The notes beneath the pieces are model-generated. The model was not told where the DNA came from. It did not search any database and worked only from the letters and a program-made list of their open reading frames with translations. From the IMG/VR virus record IMGVR_UViG_3300014720_000203, positions 1 through 22,532 of that record: a stretch of 22,532 bases of DNA; one strand, 5' to 3'. Made by a program: the position numbers and the translations under genes. The stretch is from a virus. Positions 7,457-13,342 of the stretch are shown here, in pieces. Position 1 is the stretch's first letter. Every line of letters starts with the position of its first letter.

Positions 7457-7674
7457 TATTCGCCCTCTACGTGTTCTCTTACGGCATCTCTAATGAACTC
7501 TAACTCTTTGCGTACAGATTGAATGAAGTCAAGCGTCAACTTCCGTACCGCTACCTCATCGACTAGTGGGTTTCCTTTTTCGTCGTGTAAACTTTCGTAC
7601 AGGTTTGTTGTGTTTTTTTGTACCTGATTTAGCGACATCAGGTAGTACTCGGATAGTCTCTTGTTCATTTCCAA
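7456..7674 (-). CDS. Hypothetical protein, 72 aa, helical
   Basis: Not recognised. The sequence is almost wholly helix-forming (RKLTLDFIQSVRKELEFIRDAVREH), suggesting a small helical bundle or oligomer. Met3 is an alternative start. It overlaps the 3' end of the upstream endonuclease gene by 119 bases in another frame and ends in a TAATG overlap with the next gene. The long overlap lowers certainty about the start, but a helical C-terminal half beyond the overlap and the coupling at both ends support a gene. Confidence 0.55.
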   Translation of the reverse strand: MEMNKRLSEYYLMSLNQVQKNTTNLYESLHDEKGNPLVDEVAVRKLTLDFIQSVRKELEFIRDAVREHVEGE

Positions 7675-8101
7675 GGAGTATGTTTATGGTTTGGTCGACT
7701 TGGGTTTGGTTCTTCGGGAGGAAGACTTTATAGTCTGACATTCCGTTGATTTGTAGCCAGTAGAGGAACAGCTTCCACCTGAGCGTGAATGTATGCTGCG
7801 AGGGGACGAATCCCTTTGTTTCGATGTAGAACTTTTGCTCGTGGGACACGAAGTCAGGCTTGTAGGTGATGGGGTACTCTTTGCTCCCAGTCCTGTCCAC
7901 CATCGTCTTAGAGCCGTTAGTGCATTTAAAATATAGAACTTCATTCCTAAACCCATCCATAAGCGTAATAGACTCAGGCTCATATTCAAAGATGAAACCA
8001 TTCTCTTTAAGCTTTTTATAGCAGTAGAGTTCGAGAGACGATTTAAGTTCGATACCATCGTATGTGTGTTTTTTATTTTTAACATTTTTGGTTTTAGCCA
8101 T
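7556..8101 (-). CDS. Phage endonuclease, endonuclease I / DUF1064-like (PD-(D/E)XK)
   Basis: A 181-residue protein with the layout of small phage endonucleases related to T7 endonuclease I and DUF1064. KHTYDGIELKSSLELYCYKKL contributes E24 on the first helix, YKPDFV contributes D83, and FYIETKGF contributes E94 and K96, giving the E...D...ExK site. LRWKLFLYWL follows as the expected helix. T7-like members cleave branched DNA such as Holliday junctions, a role that fits a gene directly downstream of the primase-helicase. The last 30 residues are very basic (KKHNKPVRKFTRRKRKPTSR), a likely DNA-binding tail, and are encoded in the overlap with the next gene. The start is 20 bases after the primase-helicase stop. 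Confidence 0.82.
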   Translation of the reverse strand: MAKTKNVKNKKHTYDGIELKSSLELYCYKKLKENGFIFEYEPESITLMDGFRNEVLYFKCTNGSKTMVDRTGSKEYPITYKPDFVSHEQKFYIETKGFVPSQHTFTLRWKLFLYWLQINGMSDYKVFLPKNQTQVDQTINILLGNEQETIRVLPDVAKSGTKKHNKPVRKFTRRKRKPTSR

Positions 8102-8121
8102 TGGCGAATATAGTCAAGCAG

Positions 8122-9939
8122 TTAGCTTCCTCCAAATAAAGTTCTACTTACTTCTCCACAATTTAAGGGGTTGAACATCAGGCTACCATTGATGTAGTAG
8201 AAGGTGTTTCTATCCGCATTGCACTCGAATCTTAGAGGCTCATTGAAAGATGTAGGGGAACCTCCAGTTTCTGTCTCACGAATCTTACGCACGTGCATCT
8301 CAACAGTTCGCCTCATCGCTATCTCAGGGTGCTGTATCTTTCTGTGAAACGTGAGGAAGTCGTCAGCTCTGTTCACGAACTTGCCACCTCCCTCTGTCTG
8401 CTCTGCGAATGGTGCGATAGGCAAACCATCGTCACCTTTCATACGCTGAGCCTCAGTGACAGCGTGGGCGTTAAGCCATACAGCCATCTTGTTGGCGTTT
8501 GACATCGTTAGCATTTCGCTGATAGCCTCGTAGTCGTATTCGTGTACACCAAGCGTGCTACCTTGCCTCATATCCCTTTTCAAGCTGTTGTATGGGTCGA
8601 TGAATACCCCATCAAGAGGTTCTTGCCTAAGCATCTTCTCCGTGAATATCAGGATATCATAAAAGGAATAGGTCTTGTTGTTTTCAATGACCGTGAAATG
8701 CTTCCTCACCCAATCGTAAGCTATCTTTCTTTCGTTAAAGGTCATAGACTCAACGCTTTTACCCATTGCAAAGGTCATCAGCTTCATTTTAACGGCTGCT
8801 GTCTTGTTCTCTGAGGTATACACCAGCCATCTCCATCCGTGCCTCATAGAGGCTACTACTTGCAGATACAATGCGAATGTGGTCTTGCCTATATTACTGT
8901 GTCCGTTGATGATGGTGAAGTTCTTCTTGAACCTCCAATGGAGGTCAACTTGCTCGATGCCAACGGAAAGACCTTGAGGTATCTCCCCCTCTGCGAACAT
9001 CGTAATCCATTTGTAGTCCTCTGAGTCGGAGGAGATGAAAGACATATCCCCATCGCTAATCAATAGCTCTCTACGCATCTTATCACGCTCATCCAATACA
9101 TTCTTGATTGGTAGCATCTTCCCTCTTTCAATACCATCCCTGATGGTATTTATAGCGGTGTGCATAGAGTCAATATCCTTCTTCTCTATCTCCCTAAGAA
9201 GAACCCTTACAACCTCCTCCTCTTCCATCATAGAGGCAGCTATGTACCCACCACAGAGTATTGATGCACGCAAAAGAACATCGTGCTTGCTTCCGTTCTC
9301 CGCTCTGCGAATCATACGGCAAGCGATGTTTAACTGCTCGTAGTCTGTAATCCCTGCTGTCTTTACCTCTATCTGCTGATTGTCAGCTTTCTCTGTTAAA
9401 AAGCCACCATAAGCCTCCGCATCATCTCTATAGACTAGCGCCTCATCGTGGCTAAAGAAACAAGCTCTAGATTCGTTTATCCCTGTTGAGTCTACCTCTA
9501 ACCCATAGTTGGCATCGTAGTAGCGAATAATGCTTCTGTAGTGGTCACGATGCCTTTCAGGGTTCGTGATACGTACAACAACCTTAACGCCTTTCCCTGA
9601 TGGGGATATAAAGCAAACAAGCGTGTGCTTATCTAGAGACAGATTTCTTTTTGCTTCCTCTGCATCAATCTTGTCAAAGTCAATTACCATCAACCCTGAG
9701 TGTTCTTGCAGAGACGAATCGTCCCTAGACAAAAAAACTCCCGAAAAGCATATAATCGGGAGTTGTTTTTTTTCATCCTTCGTAGCCTGACCGCTACGAA
9801 TCCTGTTAATAGTCGCTAAAGAAGATGTTTTCGGGGACCTTATATGTTCCAGTACTTGTCCAAGTGTTTGGACGTACGGTGTCTGAGTGTCCGTCAGGCT
9901 CTTGAATATCGTGACCTTCTTTTCTAGAATGTTGCTCAT
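8122..9939 (-). CDS. Primase-helicase: BT4734-like N-terminal domain plus DnaB/RecA-like ATPase
   Basis: A 605-residue two-domain replication protein. Residues 8-185 match the BT4734-like N-terminal domain, a Bacteroidota primase-type domain: acidic pair in VIDFDKID (D87, D89), ISPSGKGVKVVV (111-122) and NESRACFFSHDEALVY (155-170). Residues 310-600 form a RecA/DnaB-type helicase core with Walker A GHSNIGKTT (346-354) and Walker B LDGVFIDPYN (D448), ending with RxxDDFLTFHRK-type sequence. It probably synthesises primers and unwinds DNA at the phage fork. The start is supported because the family match begins at KKVTIFKS, residues 7-14. Its first 134 bases overlap the upstream DUF1599 gene. An intrinsic terminator (9731-9773) lies inside codons of about residues 56-70, which is highly unusual. 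Confidence 0.9.
   Translation of the reverse strand: MSNILEKKVTIFKSLTDTQTPYVQTLGQVLEHIRSPKTSSLATINRIRSGQATKDEKKQLPIICFSGVFLSRDDSSLQEHSGLMVIDFDKIDAEEAKRNLSLDKHTLVCFISPSGKGVKVVVRITNPERHRDHYRSIIRYYDANYGLEVDSTGINESRACFFSHDEALVYRDDAEAYGGFLTEKADNQQIEVKTAGITDYEQLNIACRMIRRAENGSKHDVLLRASILCGGYIAASMMEEEEVVRVLLREIEKKDIDSMHTAINTIRDGIERGKMLPIKNVLDERDKMRRELLISDGDMSFISSDSEDYKWITMFAEGEIPQGLSVGIEQVDLHWRFKKNFTIINGHSNIGKTTFALYLQVVASMRHGWRWLVYTSENKTAAVKMKLMTFAMGKSVESMTFNERKIAYDWVRKHFTVIENNKTYSFYDILIFTEKMLRQEPLDGVFIDPYNSLKRDMRQGSTLGVHEYDYEAISEMLTMSNANKMAVWLNAHAVTEAQRMKGDDGLPIAPFAEQTEGGGKFVNRADDFLTFHRKIQHPEIAMRRTVEMHVRKIRETETGGSPTSFNEPLRFECNADRNTFYYINGSLMFNPLNCGEVSRTLFGGS
9731..9773. terminator. Bidirectional intrinsic terminator inside the primase-helicase gene
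   Basis: A perfect 9-bp stem (9736-9744 aactcccga with 9756-9764 tcgggagtt) encloses an 11-base loop. It is flanked by a run of seven A (9731-9737) on one side and eight T (9766-9773) on the other, so it is an intrinsic terminator for transcription in either direction. For minus-strand transcripts it begins about 30-40 bases after the DUF1599 stop, the usual place for an operon end, yet it lies within the 5' part of the next gene. Confidence 0.85.
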
Positions 9940-10216
9940 CTTTTAAAACAATTTTAAGTAGAATTAAATAACCAATAAGGTCTGTGACCGTGTCCTCCGT
10001 GGAGTCGTTGATGCCTCTGTTCTTGATGCGGTTAAGCTTGTCATCAATCCTAGCGCATATAGACGCTCTTGGGGAGTTTGTGCTGAATATGTTTGATGGG
10101 TTTGTAGCTGCATCCCCATAAGCGGTGTTCTTTTCAAGGAGCAGAGACTCAACAGCTCGGCATTCCTCTACAATCTTTTCATTAGTACTCTTCATAGTAG
10201 TCCAATAGTTTGTCAT
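9806..10216 (-). CDS. DUF1599 / Nmad1 (nucleotide-modification-associated domain 1) protein
   Basis: A 136-residue protein. Residues 12-95 match the DUF1599 (Nmad1) family: LLLEKNTAYGDAA, RASICARIDDKLNRIKNRG and EDTVTDLIGYLILLKI. This family is an all-helical, MazG-like fold proposed, from gene neighbourhoods, to act in phage nucleotide or base modification metabolism; its exact reaction is unknown to me. The last 40 residues (polar, DIQEPDGHSDTVRPNTW) are an extra tail encoded in the 134-base overlap with the primase-helicase gene. Met8 (position 10195) is an equally good start and would cut the overlap with the upstream cyclotransferase gene from 35 to 14 bases. Confidence 0.82.
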   Translation of the reverse strand: MTNYWTTMKSTNEKIVEECRAVESLLLEKNTAYGDAATNPSNIFSTNSPRASICARIDDKLNRIKNRGINDSTEDTVTDLIGYLILLKIVLKDEQHSRKEGHDIQEPDGHSDTVRPNTWTSTGTYKVPENIFFSDY

Positions 10217-10544
10217 ACATCTCCCCCACCTGATACACCCAAGGGGTCATTTCTTCCCCTTCGGTAGTAACTACCTCGAGCTTCTCCCTTTCATAGAAGT
10301 GGGGATGCCCCTCAAGTGCATCAAGCGTTTTCAATCCCAAATCGTCCACAAGGTACAGCTCCATCTGTACAAAGTGTCCATCTTCGTGTGTTCCTTTTAT
10401 CAAGTATGGTAGGCCACTTATGCACAATCGCCTCGGCTGTTTTGTCTTAGCTTCTGCTACGAACTCACCGCCAGCATATTGCATAACTCTATGGTTGCCC
10501 TTATCTTTCTTTAGTGTACCATACACTCCAACAAGATGCTCCAT
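10182..10544 (-). CDS. Gamma-glutamylcyclotransferase (GGCT/AIG2-like)
   Basis: A 120-residue protein of the GGCT/AIG2-like fold, which cleaves gamma-glutamyl amides and releases 5-oxoproline. The substrate-binding loop VYGTLKKDKGNH (residues 7-18) and the catalytic glutamate E78 in LDALEGHPHFYER are both present, as is the family strand MELYLVDD. Length is typical for a single domain. Such proteins are known partners of amidoligases and class II amidotransferases in predicted peptide or metabolite modification systems, and both partners are encoded 9-11 kb upstream in this window. TAATG coupling links it to the small gene before it. It is probably cytoplasmic; its substrate is unknown. Confidence 0.88.
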   Translation of the reverse strand: MEHLVGVYGTLKKDKGNHRVMQYAGGEFVAEAKTKQPRRLCISGLPYLIKGTHEDGHFVQMELYLVDDLGLKTLDALEGHPHFYEREKLEVVTTEGEEMTPWVYQVGEMYDKLLDYYEEY

Positions 10545-10726
10545 TAGTTCTCTTGCTCCTTTCTGATTTGTGCTAGTTTCTTTGTCGCTAGGTCAACAGC
10601 GACATCGCTGAATACGGGTAGGTTTTCTGTGATAAAGGTAAGGTTGTCAATCTCTTGTTGCATCCTTGTAATACCAATACGTGACACCCATTGTCCGTAT
10701 TTTCTTGAGTCTAGTTCTTTATTCAT
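10544..10726 (-). CDS. Hypothetical protein, 60 aa, helical
   Basis: Not recognised. The start at 10726 (MNKELDSRKYGQWVSRIG) is chosen because it follows the stop of the DUF551 gene by four bases and because the upstream in-frame extension lies entirely within that gene. The product is predicted helical and charged (RMQQEIDNLTFITENL, VDLATKKLAQIRKEQ), with no membrane span. Its stop shares a base with the ATG of the cyclotransferase gene (TAATG), which implies translational coupling. Confidence 0.6.
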   Translation of the reverse strand: MNKELDSRKYGQWVSRIGITRMQQEIDNLTFITENLPVFSDVAVDLATKKLAQIRKEQEN

Positions 10727-10730
10727 TTGT

Positions 10731-10973
10731 TTAGGGTTTGGGGGGTTGAGGTAGTGGCATCCAATGGGTGATTTCTTCAGCAGTACAAAATTCATCAATT
10801 GAATCAAAATACCATCTAATCTGCTTTTTATCATTAGGTGGATATTTAGCCCACCAAGAGAGTACAATCCTATCGTTAACGCTAATTATTACCGACACAA
10901 ATTCCTTTGGCATTCGGTCTTTACAGGCTATCCACTTCATTGCTTCGGGGGGATTTTGGTGTAAATTTTCCAT
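10731..10973 (-). CDS. DUF551 domain protein
   Basis: An 80-residue protein with the whole-length pattern of DUF551, common in phages and prophages: MKWIACKDRMPKEF (WIPVxxRLPE-type opening), VSVIISVNDRIVLSWWA and the ending EITHWMPLPQPPKP (VTHWMPLPEPP). The family's biochemical role is not known; it is a small cytoplasmic beta-rich protein. It lies 10 bases downstream of the lipoprotein gene. Confidence 0.83.
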   Translation of the reverse strand: MENLHQNPPEAMKWIACKDRMPKEFVSVIISVNDRIVLSWWAKYPPNDKKQIRWYFDSIDEFCTAEEITHWMPLPQPPKP

Positions 10974-10983
10974 TATTTAGTAC

Positions 10984-11226
10984 TTAAAATGTGTATTCAA
11001 ACTTAGCAATAGTGTCCCCTTTACAAACACTTCTGCTTACGTTTATTATCCCGCAATCAGTATGGGCCTCCCATATAGGAGAAAATTGGAGGGTGCTTTT
11101 TTGCCCTACGCCATAAAATACTACGCTGTCAATTAAACATTTCCTAATAACTAGTTTTCTTTTTTTTGGAGGAGTAAAATCGCAAGACAGCAAGGCAATT
11201 GATAAAACCACAAAAATCTTTTTCAT
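10984..11226 (-). CDS. Small secreted lipoprotein
   Basis: An 80-residue protein with a classical lipoprotein signal: two lysines, a hydrophobic core and a lipobox LLSC with C15 as the lipidation site (KKIFVVLSIALLSC). The mature part is about 65 residues with three more cysteines (C30, C58, C68, numbered from the start), which could allow disulfide bonding in the periplasm. No family is recognised. Small phage lipoproteins of other systems (such as Llp of T5) block superinfecting phages, and that role is a hypothesis here. It stands in the middle of cytoplasmic-function genes and has a weak promoter-like element just upstream, consistent with a self-contained cargo gene. Confidence 0.72.
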   Translation of the reverse strand: MKKIFVVLSIALLSCDFTPPKKRKLVIRKCLIDSVVFYGVGQKSTLQFSPIWEAHTDCGIINVSRSVCKGDTIAKFEYTF

Positions 11227-11237
11227 ATTTAAGTTAT

Positions 11238-11945
11238 TTAAAATTTGCCAAAGGTAAGCTCCCCATCGTTGTAAACCAAGTATTTCCCTTGGTGAATTAC
11301 GTCAATAAGAAAGTATCTTCCTCCTGTGAACTTCTCTAGCATCCCAATGCTAGCATCTGCACCCACTTGAGTATGACCAACGACTTGTCTGTAGGCTTTC
11401 TTTAATGAGCTGTTTTTATTAGCCCTCATAAGTTGTTCGGGTCGAATCCATATCGGAGTCTGATAGGTATCACCACCTGTAGGGTCTAGGCCTGTGAACA
11501 TAAACTTCCTCGGCTGAACGATAAACAGATTGTTGATTTCGCTAACGATGTCTGCGTCCTCTGAAATATCGTTGTCTTTGAGCCATTCTGCTGATACCCC
11601 AGCGTGGGTACAAAGCAAGTCATCAAGCAAGAAAGCCATCTGAAAAAGGTCTTTGTTGTCTGTTAGCAAGTGGTTGATGGTTGGATACATCTTCGGCTGA
11701 AAGCCAGTATAACGCTCGTAGTTGAACATATAGTGGAAGTCGTGGTTTCCTATGAGCAGAATCGTATTCGGGATTCTACGCTTGTACTCAAGAATATCCA
11801 TAAAGTTCTCAAGTTGCTTCTCTGAGCTGATGTCAAGGCTATCAAAGTAGTCCCCGATGAATACTACTTGGTCGGGGGATTCTTTTGTGATAGCGTCTTT
11901 CCATAGCGTTCTTCCGTGGGTGTCCCCTAGTAGTATTGTTTTCAT
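11238..11945 (-). CDS. Calcineurin-like metallophosphoesterase / protein phosphatase-like
   Basis: A 235-residue protein with the complete metallophosphoesterase motif set: D8-T-H10 (LLGDTHGR), D32 (FIGDYFD), N67-H68 (LIGNHDF), H114 (CTHAGVS) and H191 (VVGHTQ). These bind two metal ions and hydrolyse phosphoesters; the order and spacing fit the Ser/Thr phosphatase-like branch, with lambda phosphatase a well-known phage relative. The start at 11945 is chosen because the protein opens directly with the first motif strand (MKTILLGDTHG); an in-frame extension upstream lies over the preceding gene. The substrate is unknown: host or phage phosphoproteins, or nucleotides. It lies 22 bases after the upstream gene. 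Confidence 0.9.
   Translation of the reverse strand: MKTILLGDTHGRTLWKDAITKESPDQVVFIGDYFDSLDISSEKQLENFMDILEYKRRIPNTILLIGNHDFHYMFNYERYTGFQPKMYPTINHLLTDNKDLFQMAFLLDDLLCTHAGVSAEWLKDNDISEDADIVSEINNLFIVQPRKFMFTGLDPTGGDTYQTPIWIRPEQLMRANKNSSLKKAYRQVVGHTQVGADASIGMLEKFTGGRYFLIDVIHQGKYLVYNDGELTFGKF
11249..11279 (-). promoter_or_regulatory. Possible promoter for the lipoprotein gene (weak)
   Basis: On the minus strand TACCTTTG (11249-11256) fits TAnnTTTG, with TTG (11277-11279) 20 bases upstream, a little wider than usual. It lies within the end of the phosphatase gene, 22 bases before the lipoprotein ATG. It could be a chance match in coding sequence. Confidence 0.25.
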
Positions 11946-11967
11946 AATCGCAAAATATGATATGTTT

Positions 11968-12219
11968 TTAGGGATTGTATTCATCTTGACACCATATCGG
12001 TGTTCTTTCTCCAACGTAAGCTGACTCCACGTTGTACTCAAAGTATTCAATCGCATCGTCTGCCCCCATCTCTCTCTCAAGGATAGCTACGGCCTTTGTA
12101 ACCGAATACACAACTCTAAAAGAGTTTCTGTCAAAGCCAATGATGGCATCGTCAAAGCCATCTGCGAAAAGTAATTCTTCGTCCCCTGATAGCTCTACAA
12201 GTAACTCTCGTCTTGTCAT
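11968..12219 (-). CDS. Conserved phage hypothetical protein (AYVGERTP motif)
   Basis: An 83-residue protein. The segment DGFDDAIIGFDRNSFRVVYS, then AVAILEREMGADDAIEYF and EYNVESAYVGERTPIW, matches a small conserved protein seen in many unrelated phages and large viruses; its function is unknown to me. The start at 12219 is chosen because ATGA overlaps the stop of the upstream membrane-protein gene, and the longer in-frame extension is only that gene read in another frame. It is acidic and soluble. Confidence 0.72.
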   Translation of the reverse strand: MTRRELLVELSGDEELLFADGFDDAIIGFDRNSFRVVYSVTKAVAILEREMGADDAIEYFEYNVESAYVGERTPIWCQDEYNP

Positions 12220-12617
12220 CCCTTTATGAATCGTTTTAAAATCGTTTCCTTTGCAACGCCCACCCATAGGTGACCAAAGAAAAACGCAAACCCAAGAACA
12301 GGGTCGATGAGTCCAAAACCCCAACAGATTGCAAGGATTTTCCCCATCTGAAAGCAATGCTCCGCATCCGTTAAGAACACAAGGAATGTAGAGCTGTATG
12401 GGAATCGTTCTGCGTGAGGCAAGGATATCCCAAAGTGATACCATTTAGGCTTGTAGGATAGAGGGTTGTTGTTTGGACCAAGGGCCCATTTGTTTCGCCA
12501 AGACTCCCTTGAGTTCCAATGCGTTAGCTTACCGCTCCAGTTCCCAACGATGCACTCGTCCTCAAGCTCATTGAACAGCATAAAGAGAAATCCTAATAAG
12601 AAGATAGATAGTATCAT
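12216..12617 (-). CDS. Membrane-associated hypothetical protein, 133 aa
   Basis: The first 15 residues are hydrophobic (ILSIFLLGFLFMLF), forming an N-terminal membrane anchor or uncleaved signal. A second hydrophobic stretch (ILAICWGFGLIDPVLGFAFFFG) lies near residues 94-115. Between them is a polar region rich in aromatic residues (SWRNKWALGPN, KWYHFGISLPHAERF). This gives two membrane spans with a loop of about 75 residues. No family is named with confidence. It is coupled on both sides (TAATG with the tiny membrane gene upstream, ATGA with the gene downstream), so a membrane complex with its upstream neighbour is possible. Confidence 0.72.
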   Translation of the reverse strand: MILSIFLLGFLFMLFNELEDECIVGNWSGKLTHWNSRESWRNKWALGPNNNPLSYKPKWYHFGISLPHAERFPYSSTFLVFLTDAEHCFQMGKILAICWGFGLIDPVLGFAFFFGHLWVGVAKETILKRFIKG

Positions 12618-12769
12618 TAGATTACATTTAGAAGTTTAAGTATAATTAAGAACATAGCACAACCAAAGAGTATCGAAGATAGCGATATCGCTGTGGCTGT
12701 TATCAACCAAATAGCAGTATCTACTCTGTGGTTTGCTTTTTTTCGCTTACGTCCATTCTGTGTTTCCAT
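12617..12769 (-). CDS. Tiny single-span membrane protein, 50 aa
   Basis: A 50-residue open frame from ATG at 12767-12769 to TAA at 12617-12619. The N-terminus is strongly basic (METQNGRKRKKANHR) and is followed by one long hydrophobic segment (AIWLITATAISLSS then ILFGCAMFLIILKLL), either one long span or a tight hairpin. The positive-inside rule puts the N-terminus in the cytoplasm. Its stop shares bases with the next ATG (TAATG) and its start overlaps the upstream gene by 49 bases. The coupling and membrane-protein composition support it despite its size. Function unknown. Confidence 0.62.
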   Translation of the reverse strand: METQNGRKRKKANHRVDTAIWLITATAISLSSILFGCAMFLIILKLLNVI

Positions 12770-13071
12770 TTTATTTTTTCGCTTAGTTGTTTGAGTTGTA
12801 CGATGTCACCATCTGTTGCATCCCAGAAGTCCTTAGACTCCAGAAGAATTACATTGGCGAGTGGCTTGTTAGGGGTGAGCAACAAAACGTGGGTCTCCTT
12901 TTCGTGTCTCCTGTGATTTGGTATCTTGGCAGTTGAGCCTTCATACGAACCAATCTTGACATTAAGTAAAATTTTTTTGTCACCTTTTTGAAACCCGAAA
13001 AAAGGGGATTCCGTGTATTTCAACGAAACCCCCCATTCGAGTGCTACCAAGAACGCTACAGCTTCTTCCAT
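12721..13071 (-). CDS. Hypothetical protein, 116 aa
   Basis: Not recognised. The N-terminal half is beta-rich (WGVSLKYTESPFFGFQKGDK, KILLNVKIG), the middle contains HVLLLTPNKPLANVILLES, and the end is charged. No membrane span or signal. It begins one base before the stop region of the SSB-tailed protein gene, so it is in the same run as the recombination genes. A nuclease-like fold could be imagined from the alternating strands, but no catalytic motif is convincing. Confidence 0.65.
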   Translation of the reverse strand: MEEAVAFLVALEWGVSLKYTESPFFGFQKGDKKILLNVKIGSYEGSTAKIPNHRRHEKETHVLLLTPNKPLANVILLESKDFWDATDGDIVQLKQLSEKIKWKHRMDVSEKKQTTE

Positions 13072-13332
13072 TTAGAACGGCAAGTCAGATTGGGGAGCTG
13101 CTGACTGATGAGCCGATTGAGCAGCCTTTGGTTCTAACAAGACTGCGTATGGACGCTTGGGGTCACGACCCTTGCGGATACGTACTTTGACACGTCCGTT
13201 TGCATCTGCCTTCTTCAAGGCTTCTGTAATCTCCGTGGCTGTCATAGATAGCGTGTATCCTGTGAATTCATTTTCGTACTCTTCATAGAATACATTTCCG
13301 AAATAGTTTGGCTTTTGGTTTTCTGTTGTCAT
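13072..13332 (-). CDS. Short protein with SSB-type C-terminal tip
   Basis: An 86-residue protein that ends SAAPQSDLPF, after a low-complexity Ala/Gln/Ser linker. This is the pattern of the C-terminal tail of bacterial single-stranded-DNA-binding proteins, which recruits helicases and nucleases through the final D-x-P-F. The body (residues 9-68) is beta-rich and contains VKVRIRKGRDPKRPYAVLLE, basic enough for nucleic-acid binding. It is shorter than usual SSBs and no clear OB-fold motif is recognised, so it is either a reduced SSB or another fold carrying the same interaction tip. It lies directly downstream of the exonuclease and annealing genes, which fits. Confidence 0.6.
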   Translation of the reverse strand: MTTENQKPNYFGNVFYEEYENEFTGYTLSMTATEITEALKKADANGRVKVRIRKGRDPKRPYAVLLEPKAAQSAHQSAAPQSDLPF

Positions 13333-13342
13333 AACTGGTTTT

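Noticed and set aside
11946-12444. N-terminal extensions of the phosphatase and of the 83-residue protein
   Set aside because: The extra parts are the upstream genes read in another frame, while the internal Met starts give full domains and tight ATGA or short spacing.
12681-12692. 12-base palindrome agcgatatcgct as an operator
   Set aside because: A single copy inside a coding sequence with no partner site; likely chance.
12984-13006. AT-rich hairpin near an A-run as a terminator
   Set aside because: The stem is only A/T-T/A with two G-C pairs and lies in mid-gene; no proper T-run follows it on the transcript.
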